A stretch of 64,000 nt of DNA from Halobacteriales archaeon YIM A00010 (GCA_025041175.1 JAKCFJ010000001.1:620001-684000), one strand, 5' to 3'. Shown: positions 24,992 through 34,862, numbered from the stretch's first letter. The notes: generated by a model not told the origin, from the letters alone. Translations and numbers: made by a program.

Positions 24992-27685
24992 ATGGGGGAC
25001 CGACAGCCACGCGCCGCCGCCCAGCGCCCGTTCGACAGTGCTATCGACGACCGCCCGGTTCTCGAGCGGCTCGAACCGGCCGTTCAGGAGTGGTGGATCG
25101 ATCGGTTCGGGGCGTTCGTCCCCGAGAACGGCGGGTTTTTCACCCCACCGCAAAAGGAAGCCATCCCGCTAGTCCACGAGCGGACGAACGCGCTGATCTG
25201 CGCACCGACGGGCAGCGGGAAGACGCTCGCAGCCCACACCGCCATCATCAACGAGTTGTACCGGCGCGCGCGCAACCAACAGGGGTTGGACAACAGCGTT
25301 TACTGTCTGTACGTCTCCCCGATGCGGTCGCTGGCAAACGACGTTCACCGAAACCTCGCGGTGCCACTCCGAGAGATCGCCGACCGGAGTGACCACGACG
25401 TGGAGCTCCGCCACGCCATCCGTCATGGCGACACCGAAGAGGCAGAGCGCCGCCGGATGCTCGAACAAACGCCCCACATCCTCAACACCACGCCCGAGAC
25501 GCTGGCCATTCTGCTCAACGCTCCCCGGTTCAGACAGAAGCTCTCGACCGTCGAGTACGTCATCGTCGATGAGATCCACAGCCTCGCGGACGGAAAGCGC
25601 GGCACCCACCTCACGGTGAGCCTCGAACGGTTACAAGCGCTGTGTGAGACCACACCGACCCGAATCGGCTGTTCGGCGACCGTCGAGGGGCTGTCCGAAA
25701 TGGCGGAGTTTCTGGTCGGCCACGAGGACGGTGCTCCACGCGAGTGTGAGATCGTCGACGCGCGATCCGTTCGGGAGTTCGATCTCCGGCTCACGTGCCC
25801 CGTCGCGGATCCGATCGCCACGCCGACCGAGACCGTGACGGACCGGTTGTACGCCCACCTCCACGAACTCGTCCAGTCCCACACGACCACGCTCGTCTTT
25901 ACGAACACGCGTTCGGGAGCAGAACGCGCGCTGTACAACCTTCGTGAGCGATACGGCTACACCGAGGAGACCGCCCGTTGCCACCACGGATCGCTTTCTG
26001 CGTCCGAACGCCAGCACGTCGAAGCCTGGCTGAAAGCGGGCGATCTCGCGGTGGTGACAACGTCGACGAGCCTCGAACTCGGCATCGACATGCCCGACGT
26101 GGATCTCGTCGTACAGATCGGCTCGCCCAAATCGGTCGCAACGCTGCTCCAACGGGTCGGGCGCGCGGGACACCGCCCTGGCGAGACGGTGACGGGGCGG
26201 GTGATCGCGCTCGACCGGGAGACGGTACTCGAATGCGCAGCCATCTGCTGGAAAGCGAGCGAGGGGTTCATCGACGGCGTTTCGATCCCCGAAAACGCCC
26301 ACGACGTGGCCGCACAGCACGTTTACGGCATGGCCATCAACCACATTCGGACCGAATCATCGGTTCGAGAGATCCTGACGCGCGCCCACCCCTACCGGAA
26401 CTACACTGACGAGCAGTGGGAATCACTCGTTCGTTATCTCACCGCCGACTACGACGGATTGGAGGACCGACACGTGTACCCGAAGATCTGGCGCGACAGC
26501 AACGATCCCCCTGGCGGCGACCACCACCACGAGGCGTTTCCCGTCGGGGAGATCCTCATCGGCAAGCGGGGACGGCGCGCACGAGCCATCTACATGACCA
26601 ACGTCGGAACTATCCCGGATTCGTTTTCCTGTTCCGTACACACCAGAGACGACGAATGGGTCGGAGAGCTGGACGGGGCGTATCTCGATACGTTGGACGC
26701 GGGCGACGTGTTCGTGCTCGGTGGCTCCCGGTACGCCTACCGGTACCGGCGTGGCTCGAAGGTGTACGTCGATCCGACCGAGGACCGACCAACCGTTCCG
26801 ACGTGGTACGCACAACGACGTTCGCTTCCGTCCGAACTCGGTCGGGAGATCCTTTCGTTCCAGCGCGAGCTTCTCGATGCGCTGGATTCGGGCGGCCCGC
26901 CCGCCGTCCGCCGGTGGCTCCGGTCGTTCGAGCTGTTCGATGAGAGCTGTGTCCGGCTCCTGTCCCGGCTGTTCGACCAACAGGTCCGGTACGCCGGCTC
27001 CGAAAGCGTGAGCACGCCGACGCGGCTCTCGATCGAGGTCGAACTCGACCGCGACCGGTACCGGCGGTACTACCACGTCCACTCGCGCTACGGTCGCCGG
27101 TTCAACGACGGTCTCGCACGCCTGCTCGCACACCGGTGTTCCCAGCACGCCATCGACGACGTGACGACCGCTGTCGACGACCACGGGTTCACGCTTTCGA
27201 CGGCGCTGAACCGGAAAGTGGATCTCGTCGGTCTCATCGAAGGGATCGATCCCGGGTCGGTGCGCGAGGAACTCCGGGCGGCACTCGGGGGAACGGACCT
27301 GCTCAAGCGGCAGTTCCGCATCGACGCCACCCGCGCGCTGATGATTCTGAAACGGTACAAAGGCCGAGAGAAATCCGCGAGCCAACAACAGGTGACGAGC
27401 GAAACCCTGCTCGGATTCGCCGGGGAGCTGCCGGCGTTCGCCGTCATCGAGGAGACCTACCGCGAACTCCTGGAGGACAAACTCGACGTGGCGACCATCG
27501 AGGACGTGCTCGGGCGGATAGATCGCGAGGAGCTGTCGGTCCACAGCCACCGCGTCGACTCGCCCACGCCACAGGCGTTCGAGCTGGCGACGCTCGCTGA
27601 TGGTGGCTTCACTGCCGACGAAACTGTCCGATCGTTCCACCAGCGGGTGCTGGATGCGATCGAAACCGAATCGTCGTCTGGGTAG
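24992..27685 (+). CDS. Lhr-type superfamily 2 ATP-dependent helicase
   Basis: This is an 897-residue DEAD/DEAH helicase of the Lhr branch. Motif I is APTGSGKT at residues 71-78, motif II is VDEIHSLAD, and the C-terminal RecA domain shows HHGSLSASERQHVE and VGRAGHRPGETV with the arginine finger. Residues from about 470 onward form the winged-helix and Lhr-specific domains. Lhr enzymes unwind DNA and DNA-RNA hybrids in replication-linked repair. I chose the ATG at 24992, since the region upstream overlaps the divergent gene and lacks family sequence. Confidence 0.9.
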   Translation: MGDRQPRAAAQRPFDSAIDDRPVLERLEPAVQEWWIDRFGAFVPENGGFFTPPQKEAIPLVHERTNALICAPTGSGKTLAAHTAIINELYRRARNQQGLDNSVYCLYVSPMRSLANDVHRNLAVPLREIADRSDHDVELRHAIRHGDTEEAERRRMLEQTPHILNTTPETLAILLNAPRFRQKLSTVEYVIVDEIHSLADGKRGTHLTVSLERLQALCETTPTRIGCSATVEGLSEMAEFLVGHEDGAPRECEIVDARSVREFDLRLTCPVADPIATPTETVTDRLYAHLHELVQSHTTTLVFTNTRSGAERALYNLRERYGYTEETARCHHGSLSASERQHVEAWLKAGDLAVVTTSTSLELGIDMPDVDLVVQIGSPKSVATLLQRVGRAGHRPGETVTGRVIALDRETVLECAAICWKASEGFIDGVSIPENAHDVAAQHVYGMAINHIRTESSVREILTRAHPYRNYTDEQWESLVRYLTADYDGLEDRHVYPKIWRDSNDPPGGDHHHEAFPVGEILIGKRGRRARAIYMTNVGTIPDSFSCSVHTRDDEWVGELDGAYLDTLDAGDVFVLGGSRYAYRYRRGSKVYVDPTEDRPTVPTWYAQRRSLPSELGREILSFQRELLDALDSGGPPAVRRWLRSFELFDESCVRLLSRLFDQQVRYAGSESVSTPTRLSIEVELDRDRYRRYYHVHSRYGRRFNDGLARLLAHRCSQHAIDDVTTAVDDHGFTLSTALNRKVDLVGLIEGIDPGSVREELRAALGGTDLLKRQFRIDATRALMILKRYKGREKSASQQQVTSETLLGFAGELPAFAVIEETYRELLEDKLDVATIEDVLGRIDREELSVHSHRVDSPTPQAFELATLADGGFTADETVRSFHQRVLDAIETESSSG

Positions 27686-27713
27686 GTGTCGAGAGACGCC
27701 GCAAGGATCGATG

Positions 27714-27938
27714 TCACCCCAGAATGTTCTTTCGTTCGGCTTCGGAGAGATCGCCAGTGAGAGCATTCATCGAGCAGTGCTCACACTCCATTGCCGGGTT
27801 CATGCTCTTGCCGAACACCTTGATCGGGTAGCCAAAGAGAAACCACGCGTCGAGCTGGTGGCGTTCGATGATCGCGTCGGCCTCGGTCCCGCAGTGTTGA
27901 CACCACTGTTCGTCGGCGGCAGGAACCTGATACGTCAC
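27714..27938 (-). CDS. small zinc-ribbon protein
   Basis: This 74-residue protein contains two CxxC pairs, WCQHCGT near residue 13 and CEHCSM near residue 52, suited to bind one zinc. Between them, HQLDAWFLFGYPIKVFGKSMNP is conserved-looking. Small zinc-ribbon proteins of this kind are common and uncharacterised in haloarchaea. It is convergent with the helicase gene, 28 bases from its stop, and stands alone. Confidence 0.75.
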   Translation of the reverse strand: MTYQVPAADEQWCQHCGTEADAIIERHQLDAWFLFGYPIKVFGKSMNPAMECEHCSMNALTGDLSEAERKNILG

Positions 27939-27949
27939 TTTCGATCGTC

Positions 27950-28136
27950 TGATCGAACACGAGATCGCGACCGGATCGTCGATCGTTGTCGAACCCCGTT
28001 ACGGTCCGGTCATCGATCGACAGCCGCTGTCCCACTCGGATCGTGTTTTCGTACCCGAGTACGTATCGTCACCGTGGTGTCCGATCGTCGGTCGTGCGAC
28101 CGTGTGGTACGTGTTCCTGTCGACGCGCGTCGCGTC
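27950..28136 (-). pseudogene. decayed coding sequence downstream of the broken DUF2617-like gene
   Basis: The minus strand reads GYENTIRVGQRLSIDDRTVT, then GFDNDRRSGRDLVFDQTIES, without a start codon; stops or phase changes lie just upstream. The RVGQRLSIDDR part recalls small DUF4178-like b-barrel segments, but this is weak. It follows in the same direction as the broken gene at 28137-28882 and may once have been its continuation or the next gene in the cluster. Confidence 0.35.
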
Positions 28137-28882
28137 CTACGCGGGACGGATCGATCGTGTCGTCCCGACGCGGCTCGCGCCGGCCGGAACGAACACATCC
28201 TCGGCGTCAGCGACGGTGAGATCGCCCGCAACCGCGCCATCTTGCACGTATCCGTCTTCGAGATCGCCGCGCACCGTCGTTTCGGCGTCGGTCGGGGCGT
28301 CGGCGTTTCCGATGGGCTGGTGGGTGAACACGTTTTCGGGGTTGCTCACTGCCAGATTCCCCTCGACGCCGTTCATACGGAGGAACACGTCGTCGGAATC
28401 TTCGATTTCGATCGGCGCGTCCAACGACCCGGTGAGCATCACGTCACCGACCGTGGCGTCGATGCGTCAGTTTCTCGTCGGTGTCGGATCGAGATGCGCG
28501 AGTGTGCACGTGACCGTATTCGGTCGACGTGTCGTCGGCTGCGACGGTGATCATCGTCCACGCGTCGGGACCGAACCGGTGGGCAACGTCAGCGAGCTGC
28601 TCGTCCGGTCGATCCGAGAGCGGGCGCGTTTCGACCGTCGTCGATGCCGACAGCTCGTCGTTCTCGCACGATCCGAGAGAGTTCGTGAAACCCGAGCTGC
28701 CGGCTACCGATGTAGTGTGAGGCACCGATGATCGTGAGCGCGGCCGGGCGGCCGAGGAGATCGGCCGAGACCACTCGCTTCACGTCGAATTCATCGATCG
28801 GTGGGGGAGTCTGCGTGTACGCGAAATACAGCCGTTCTGGCGGTGGACTGTCGCCTGCCTGGTGTAAAACCTCATACGTCAT
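28137..28882 (-). pseudogene. DUF2617-like protein gene with two frameshifts
   Basis: The product can be followed through three phases. The first segment, from ATG at 28882, reads MTYEVLHQAGDSPPPERLYF through LTIIGASHYIGSRQLGFHEL. After a phase change near 28665 it continues NDELSASTTVETRPLSD to WTMITVAADDTSTEYGHVHT. After another near 28470 it runs IDATVGDVMLTGSLDAPIEI to RVGTTRSIRPA. The first two parts recall the DUF2617 family, which is associated with spermidine-synthase-like genes in bacteria. The ATG overlaps the stop of the aminopropyltransferase-like gene (ATGA), so it was translationally coupled. Either decay or two sequencing indels explain it. Confidence 0.6.
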
Positions 28883-30621
28883 GTGTCGATAATGATGTCG
28901 TAGTTCGGGTGGAAGATCGAGTTGAGCCGCACGCCGGCGTACCGGGGGACCGGCTCCCACTGCGTCGCCTCGTATCGATTTGCGTACTGGCGGGTGTACG
29001 CCGTTCGGTCGGTGTCGATCGGCGCGCGCGGTTCGGGGGCAAGCAGGTAGAACCGTTCGACGCGCTCGGTTCGGCCGTCGCTGTCGGTGTCTTCCCACGC
29101 CGAGTAGGGAAGCTGGTGGGTGAACCCCGCCGCACGGACCGTGTTGACGTACGCCTTGTGATGCTGTGGATGGGCGTTCGGGGAGTAGGCCCACGTGCCG
29201 ACCACCCCGTCGTCTTCGAGGTGGGATCGAAGAAGCTGGTAGAACTCCGTGGAGTACAGCTTGAGAAGATCGTTGTCGCTCGCCCCGGGGAGATCGAGCA
29301 GGATTAGATCGTAGCGCCGGTCCGTGCCCTGGAGATACGCATACCCGTCCTCGGCGGTGGTGTTCAGCCTGGCGTACGTCTCCGAATCGTTGTGCCACCG
29401 CCGGAAGAACTGCGTTCGTTTGGCGTACTCCATGAACTGGGAATCGAGATCGACGTGGTCGACGCTGACGTTGTACGCCCGGAGCTGGTCGATGGCGATC
29501 CAGTCGCCACCGCCGATCACGAGCACCTCGGTGTCGGGTGAGTGTTCGTACATCGACATGGGCACGTCCACGAGACCGTCGTGGTAGGAATCAGCCCAGC
29601 TCTCACACAGCTGTACGTCCATCCCGAGGCGGAGACACTCCTCGGTCGTGCCGGTAAAGTGGGGGTTCTGACCGGGGCCGGTCCACGTCCGCCGGTAGCG
29701 GACGATGTGTTGGTATTTCGTCGTCTGCTGCTCGACGATGTCGATCTCCATGGCCCCCGGGGGATACTCAGATTCCATCTTGTGTTCGAGATACAGTCCC
29801 GACACCTGCTCGTCGAGCTGTTCGTGGTGGGTGAGCGCCCCGGCGTGGCCGGCGGTGAGGAGCACACACACCACCAACAACACGCCCGGTTCGTTCGTGA
29901 ACGAAAGCGAGGTCGCTCCGCCGAACCCCCACCGATCGCTGAACCGGGCGAGAAACACGAGCGCCCCGACCGCGTTGATCAGCGCCAACAGAACGATCGT
30001 CGAGACGAGACCCAGTCGGGGGTAGAGGATGCGCGCGTACACGACCGCACCGACTAGCCCGCCGATGTAATCCAGCGCGAGGACGACCGAGAGACCGCTT
30101 CGTCTCCCCTCCGGGGTGTGCGTGTGCCAGAACAAACCCAGTCCGCGACGGCTGAGTGCCGACACCCGCTCACTCCAGCGACCGGTCCACGAGGCGGTTT
30201 CGACACCGGTCTGTTGGACCATCCTCGTCAACAGCGGGAGCTCGAACCCCGACAGCCAACCGACAGCGACCACCGGAAGCCGCGCGAGCACCCACACGGC
30301 GGCGGCGGGCACCCACGACGGGATCGTGACGCTGTTGAGCCCGACGATGAGCAAAAATCCCGCAGGAGCGACCGCCGCGAGGTACACCTCGGTCCGAAAG
30401 AAGTTCGCGGAACGATCGGCTCCGAGATCGTCCGACAGCCCGGCACCGACGCCGAGGCTGAAAAAGTACAGCCCGACAGTAATGACGTACTGGGTGACGG
30501 TCCCGCCGTACATCACTGTGAGCAGCTCCGAGTAGACGAACTCGTACGCAAAGCTACAGAACGAAACGACGAACGTCACCGAGAGCAACACGATCAGTCG
30601 AGAGCGCATCGAATGTGTCAT
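28879..30621 (-). CDS. membrane-anchored spermidine-synthase-like protein
   Basis: This 580-residue protein has an N-terminal half with about seven transmembrane helices (residues 1-270) and a C-terminal aminopropyltransferase-like Rossmann domain. The latter shows VLVIGGGDWIAIDQL near residue 368, VDHVDLDSQFMEYAK with the acidic ribose-binding residue, and DLILLDLPGASDNDLLKLYS at the active-site position. GGGDG of true spermidine synthases is GGGDW here. It is coupled to the broken DUF2617-like gene, with a lipoprotein and a membrane protein gene upstream. Polyamine synthesis is not proven. Confidence 0.8.
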   Translation of the reverse strand: MTHSMRSRLIVLLSVTFVVSFCSFAYEFVYSELLTVMYGGTVTQYVITVGLYFFSLGVGAGLSDDLGADRSANFFRTEVYLAAVAPAGFLLIVGLNSVTIPSWVPAAAVWVLARLPVVAVGWLSGFELPLLTRMVQQTGVETASWTGRWSERVSALSRRGLGLFWHTHTPEGRRSGLSVVLALDYIGGLVGAVVYARILYPRLGLVSTIVLLALINAVGALVFLARFSDRWGFGGATSLSFTNEPGVLLVVCVLLTAGHAGALTHHEQLDEQVSGLYLEHKMESEYPPGAMEIDIVEQQTTKYQHIVRYRRTWTGPGQNPHFTGTTEECLRLGMDVQLCESWADSYHDGLVDVPMSMYEHSPDTEVLVIGGGDWIAIDQLRAYNVSVDHVDLDSQFMEYAKRTQFFRRWHNDSETYARLNTTAEDGYAYLQGTDRRYDLILLDLPGASDNDLLKLYSTEFYQLLRSHLEDDGVVGTWAYSPNAHPQHHKAYVNTVRAAGFTHQLPYSAWEDTDSDGRTERVERFYLLAPEPRAPIDTDRTAYTRQYANRYEATQWEPVPRYAGVRLNSIFHPNYDIIIDT

Positions 30622-30670
30622 GTATGTGTATCGAGTTTGAGCACCGGCTGTTGTGCAGCGTGTGGTCGGG

Positions 30671-31348
30671 TCAGATCCGGGGGGAGACTTTCCACTCGTT
30701 TTCTATGGTGTAGGAGTTGCCCGCAGAATCGAGCTCGAAGTCGATGCACTCCCATTGGAAGTCGTGATCGACGTCTTTCCCGACAATGTGGGCTCCGACG
30801 CGGTACCACCCTGCTTGTCGGATCGGGTGGTCGGTCCGGTGTTTGGGATGCCGGTACGTCCAGTCCCAATCTACCGGGCCCGCACCAGGTCGATCGTCTC
30901 GAAAAACCGTGTCAGAACCGAAATGGCGCACCCCGATCTCCTGGATCCGAACCTGATACTCGCTCGTTTCGTCGTCGTGTTCCTCATACCAGTCGTCGGC
31001 GTATCCGCCACCGTGCCACCACGCCCAGCCGTGGGTGGTTCTTGGGGCGTCTCTGTATCCCCCCGCTGCCCGACCCGTCGCGCCGCGGGCACTGCCTGCG
31101 CCGCCTCCTTTGGCGGCCACAACGCCGACCGGATCGATCCGAGCGCCCGCCAGCCGGGACGAACTGGGGGTGTAGCGCGAGAGAACCCACGGCTCATTCG
31201 CGAGAGCGATGCGGATCGTGTCGTCTCCCGTTTCGATCCTTTCGACAACGCTAGATTTGCGCGGAGGAGGGGTTTCGTCGGACGAACAGCCAGCGAACAC
31301 CGTCAGGGCCGTAGCACCGACAGCTGCGAGAAAGCGACGGCGATCCAT
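30671..31348 (-). CDS. lipoprotein with Tat-type signal, unknown function
   Basis: This 225-residue exported protein begins MDRRRFLAAVGATALTVFAG and then the lipobox cysteine, a classic haloarchaeal Tat lipoprotein signal. The middle (about residues 80-115) is glycine-rich (KGGGAGSARGATGRAAGGY). The C-terminal part is rich in tryptophan, histidine and aspartate. A TATA-like box at about 31372-31380 supports this start. The glycine-rich lipoprotein next to a spermidine-synthase-like gene resembles the DUF4247-type partners in bacterial clusters, as an inference. Confidence 0.7.
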   Translation of the reverse strand: MDRRRFLAAVGATALTVFAGCSSDETPPPRKSSVVERIETGDDTIRIALANEPWVLSRYTPSSSRLAGARIDPVGVVAAKGGGAGSARGATGRAAGGYRDAPRTTHGWAWWHGGGYADDWYEEHDDETSEYQVRIQEIGVRHFGSDTVFRDDRPGAGPVDWDWTYRHPKHRTDHPIRQAGWYRVGAHIVGKDVDHDFQWECIDFELDSAGNSYTIENEWKVSPRI

Positions 31349-31428
31349 GTTATGCCGATTATGACACCCAAACAAAGATAAATATTGTTAGTTGAGGAAA
31401 GCCGGTTCGTCCGGTGGTTCGTTCCGGA

Positions 31429-31983
31429 TCAAACGAGCGTTTCGGGCCTGTTGCCGAGGTAGTCGAACACGGAGCCGAGACCGAAGCCGTACACCCAGTG
31501 GGCCACCAGCGTGGTGACGAGATACACGTACAGCCCCGTTCCGGTGTACCCACCGTAAAACGCGATCACGAACCCCGTCCAGAGCACTGTTCCGAACGGG
31601 ATCCCCCGTTGACGGATCGTTTTCCCCGGGAGATACTGCTCGACGGAGGCGAACAGCAACGGCCACGTCGTCATCCCGCCACCGAGAAAGATGAGGTAGC
31701 CGGTCGGAACGGCGGGCGCGATCGCGTCGAGATTGATGAGCTCGGCCAATACCGCGAAGCTCACCCAGTCGAACCCGCCGAGCGTGTTCCCGACGAGCAG
31801 AACGACCGTCATGAGCGCCGTTCCCACTAACCCTCCGATGGCGCCCACCATCCCATCCCGGACGATCGCCGCAAGCTCCTCGGACGGCGTTCCGAGCTCC
31901 GTTATCGATGTCTTTTCAACGTCCGCAACCGTCGTTGTTCCCCCTTCGGACGTCGTCGTCTGCTCGTTCTCATCAACGACCAT
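31429..31983 (-). CDS. four-helix membrane protein (DUF6789-like)
   Basis: This 184-residue protein has an acidic, threonine-rich N-terminal tail of about 40 residues, then about four transmembrane helices (VGAIGGLVGTALMTVVLLVG first; YTGTGLYVYLVTTLVAHWVY last). It resembles haloarchaeal DUF6789-type proteins. The ATG at 31983 follows a TATA-like element at about 32002-32013. It lies in the same direction as the lipoprotein gene, 80 bases apart. The function is unknown. Confidence 0.6.
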   Translation of the reverse strand: MVVDENEQTTTSEGGTTTVADVEKTSITELGTPSEELAAIVRDGMVGAIGGLVGTALMTVVLLVGNTLGGFDWVSFAVLAELINLDAIAPAVPTGYLIFLGGGMTTWPLLFASVEQYLPGKTIRQRGIPFGTVLWTGFVIAFYGGYTGTGLYVYLVTTLVAHWVYGFGLGSVFDYLGNRPETLV

Positions 31984-32113
31984 ACATACGATAACACCAC
32001 CCACAAATAAAAACTTGAATATAATAATAAATATATTTGAATTCGAGGCAGTCGTTACCCCGTTTACCAAATCGGCCAGAAGCCTATTTAGGTAGGGGTC
32101 CGAGCGTAGAAAT

Positions 32114-32497
32114 ATGAGCCAGTACGGCTCTCGGGATCGGACTCGGTCACCAATCACCCGAATCGTTCCGGATCTTCGGATCACTAACTACGATCTGATG
32201 GAGCGCGAGGTGAGCGTGGAGATCACCGACGAGACGGACGAGACCGTGGTAACAGCCGAGCGAAACATCGTCCGTGGCGGGGATCTGACGTGGCGCGGCG
32301 TGTTTCAGCGGCCTGGGACGTACAACGTGGCGGTTTCGTTGCACTACGGCGAGTCGGTCACCGCGACCTACGCTCTCCGACCGGGGCGGGCGGGGATCGG
32401 TCTGGACATCCACCCCGACAGCATCGAGATCTACAGGGAAAGCAGACCGAACGCCTCGGGGGTTCCTCCCGAAGGCGAGGACCACAAGCGGGAGTAG
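32114..32497 (+). CDS. small b-rich protein of unknown function
   Basis: This 127-residue protein is predicted to be mostly b-strand, with a pattern like an immunoglobulin fold (VSVEITDETDETVVTAERNI, then GTYNVAVSLHYGESVTATYA). It has no signal peptide. A TATA-like box CTATTTAGG at about 32083-32091 lies 28 bases before the ATG. I recognise no named family. It precedes a lactonase-like hydrolase gene by 103 bases and has its own promoter. Confidence 0.6.
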   Translation: MSQYGSRDRTRSPITRIVPDLRITNYDLMEREVSVEITDETDETVVTAERNIVRGGDLTWRGVFQRPGTYNVAVSLHYGESVTATYALRPGRAGIGLDIHPDSIEIYRESRPNASGVPPEGEDHKRE

Positions 32498-32600
32498 ACA
32501 CCTCTATTTGTCGACACACCTTCGATCGTCCTAATCGATACTGCCCCGCGTCACGGGTGAGTGGGAGATACTTTATAACCGGCCCTGAAACAGGACGAGT

Positions 32601-33434
32601 ATGACGCAAAGCGATTGGGGCGACTGGTTGATCCGCGAGATCGAGGGGACGGTTCCCGAATCCTTGTCGGTGTGGTATCTGGGGTGTAACGGGTTCGTCG
32701 TGAAAGCCAGCGACGGGACGACGATATTCATCGATCCGTACCTCGGGACGGGCGATCCCCCGCGGACGGTTCGGATGATCCCGATCCCGTTCGATCCGAC
32801 GGACGTTCAGGCCGCCGACGCCGTGCTGGCAACTCACGAACACGTCGATCACGTTCACGGACCGAGTCAGGGACCGATCCTCTCAGCCACGGACGCGCAC
32901 TTTTACGGACCCGACGACAGCCTCGCGGTTGCTGAGAACGAGGGCTGGCAGGAGACGTACGATCTCACCGGTGAGAAATTCGAGGAAGTGGGCGAAGGCG
33001 ACGCGGTCGAGATCGGCTCCGTGACCGTTCACGTCGAACCGGCGAACGATCCCGACGCGACCCATCCCGTGTCGTACGTTCTCGAACACGACGGCAAGAC
33101 CTTCTTCCACGGGGGGGACGCAAGACCGGGGAGTGTGTTCGAATCGGTCGGCTCGGAGTACGACATCGATCTCGGTGCGCTCGCGTTCGGAACCGTCGGG
33201 ATGATCCCCGATAAGGGAACCGGCGAACCGGTCCGGACCCGGTGGTACAACGACGAAAACGAGATCATCGAGGCAGCAGGACAGCTCGAACTCGACCGGC
33301 TCGTTCCCACTCATTGGGACATGTGGCGCGGACTCACCGCTGATCCGACGGCGCTCGAACACCACCAATACACGATGGCGTACCCACGCCGGCTCGAAAT
33401 CAGCCGTATCGGCGATCGAATCCAGGTCAACTGA
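32601..33434 (+). CDS. UlaG-like metallo-b-lactamase-fold hydrolase
   Basis: This 277-residue protein is of the UlaG branch (the family of the ascorbate-6-phosphate lactonase). WYLGCNGFVVKASDGTTIFI is followed by DPYLG, then ATHEHVDHVHGP, the zinc-binding HxHxDH set. FHGGDARPGSVFE is the next metal-ligand strand, and PTHWDMWRG closes the site. A TATA-like box CTTTATAACC at 32571-32580 supports the start. The substrate is unknown. Confidence 0.82.
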   Translation: MTQSDWGDWLIREIEGTVPESLSVWYLGCNGFVVKASDGTTIFIDPYLGTGDPPRTVRMIPIPFDPTDVQAADAVLATHEHVDHVHGPSQGPILSATDAHFYGPDDSLAVAENEGWQETYDLTGEKFEEVGEGDAVEIGSVTVHVEPANDPDATHPVSYVLEHDGKTFFHGGDARPGSVFESVGSEYDIDLGALAFGTVGMIPDKGTGEPVRTRWYNDENEIIEAAGQLELDRLVPTHWDMWRGLTADPTALEHHQYTMAYPRRLEISRIGDRIQVN

Positions 33435-33513
33435 TCACTGTCTTTATCTGCAATATTCGCATGATCGTCAACGGACTAGATTTATGCGCCGTGAGCTGTA
33501 GCGTTAGAGTAAC

Positions 33514-34668
33514 ATGCGTACAGCAGAGTCAGAGGCTGTTATCGCCGAGATGGCCGGCGTGACAGTAGAAAAACGCTTCGAACCAGACGAGTTTCCGGTA
33601 CCGGCTATCGCTTTTACCATCAGCTCGAAGCGTGACGACCCCATCACGCTCCGCATGCACGATACGCTCCCTGACGAGGTAAACTCCGATCACATCGGGC
33701 TGCACCCGGAGTACGGCGGCGAATACTGGTCCGTCGAGGAGAACAGTGCCGTCTTCAAACGACCGTTCGACCCGAACGAGGAGTACGTGACCGTGTACGG
33801 CCTCCGACACATCTACGTGGACACCGCGGACCAGTTCCTCGTCGAGCCGGAGATCGAAATCCTCGATCCCGCAACGGATATCCTCGGGGAGAACAGCGGA
33901 CAACACGTCCGTGAGGTCATTGCGGGCGAGAGCGACGACGTTCGGGAACCCGAACCAGGGGGGGCCACGGGATCCCGCGGCAGTAGCGTCCGACCTGGTG
34001 GACGGGGAGAGCAGCCCCAGCCGGGGGCAACCGCCGCAGACAACGTTGCACAAGCGTTGGCTGAGGAGATCAGAAGCGGCACGGTCGACGAGCAGACGCT
34101 CGAAACGCTGCGCGAGAGCCTCGCGATCGAACGGAGACAGACGGAACGATCACAACGGGGGGGGAACGCGAAAAGCGATAGTAGTACGGACGCGCGCATC
34201 CGCCGTCTACAGGCGGATGTCGGCGATCTCCGCGCCTACACGGACGCCCTCGAAGGATTCCTCGATGAGAATGGGGAAGCACAGGTGATATTGTCTGACT
34301 TCAGACAAGAACTCGACGATCTCAGTCCGCGCGTCAATTCGCTCGAAACGCAGACGAACGAGATGTCGGAGGAGCTGTCGAACGCCATCGACGATTTCTC
34401 CGGGGACATCGGGGCGCTCTCCTCGGACGTGGACTCACTCACCGGCGAAATCGACTCGCTCAGCGACTACGTCGATTCTCTGTCCGACGATCTCGGCACG
34501 CTCGAATCGGATCTCGAGTCGGTTTCGTCGGACGTTTCCCGGCTGCAGTCGCGGGTCAGACGGCTCGACAACGACGCAGCGACCGAGGAGGATCTCGAAC
34601 GGATCCGGTCGGAGCTCGACAGCCTTGCGACATTCCGTCAACGTATGCAGTCGGTGTTCGATGGGTGA
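33514..34668 (+). CDS. b-domain plus coiled-coil protein, unknown function
   Basis: This 384-residue protein has two parts. Residues 1-120 form a b-rich domain (VTVEKRFEPDEFPVPAIAFT onwards) of a type common in haloarchaea. After a low-complexity glycine/proline linker comes a long heptad-rich region from about 185 to 384, with repeated DDLSPRVNSLE, VDSLTGEIDSL and LESDLESVSSDVSRLQ elements, clearly a coiled coil. It probably assembles into filaments or a scaffold. A TATA-like element at about 33479-33487 fits the start. Confidence 0.65.
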   Translation: MRTAESEAVIAEMAGVTVEKRFEPDEFPVPAIAFTISSKRDDPITLRMHDTLPDEVNSDHIGLHPEYGGEYWSVEENSAVFKRPFDPNEEYVTVYGLRHIYVDTADQFLVEPEIEILDPATDILGENSGQHVREVIAGESDDVREPEPGGATGSRGSSVRPGGRGEQPQPGATAADNVAQALAEEIRSGTVDEQTLETLRESLAIERRQTERSQRGGNAKSDSSTDARIRRLQADVGDLRAYTDALEGFLDENGEAQVILSDFRQELDDLSPRVNSLETQTNEMSEELSNAIDDFSGDIGALSSDVDSLTGEIDSLSDYVDSLSDDLGTLESDLESVSSDVSRLQSRVRRLDNDAATEEDLERIRSELDSLATFRQRMQSVFDG

Positions 34669-34862
34669 CCGTGCGCGCGACACACCATTTCTGATTCATT
34701 TCTAGGCCGATTCGTGCTCTCGCGGGGTCGATCGCGTTCGGAGAGAATCATCTCCGCGGATTCAGCGTGCGTGCACAGCTGGGAGCCGCCGGGCATCAAG
34801 CCCATACAGATACGTTGTGCGAGCGGTGGCGGGGGCTGTGCGGTCGCGGAGACGGAAGCGGT

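Noticed and set aside
26423-27766. Open frame of 447 codons opposite the helicase gene
   Set aside because: It mirrors the Lhr-type helicase, which has all its motifs on the plus strand.
34730-34860. Structured RNA gene (RNase P or SRP RNA) in the gap before the PQQ-repeat gene
   Set aside because: GC-rich inverted segments exist, but none of the conserved sequence blocks of those RNAs could be recognised.
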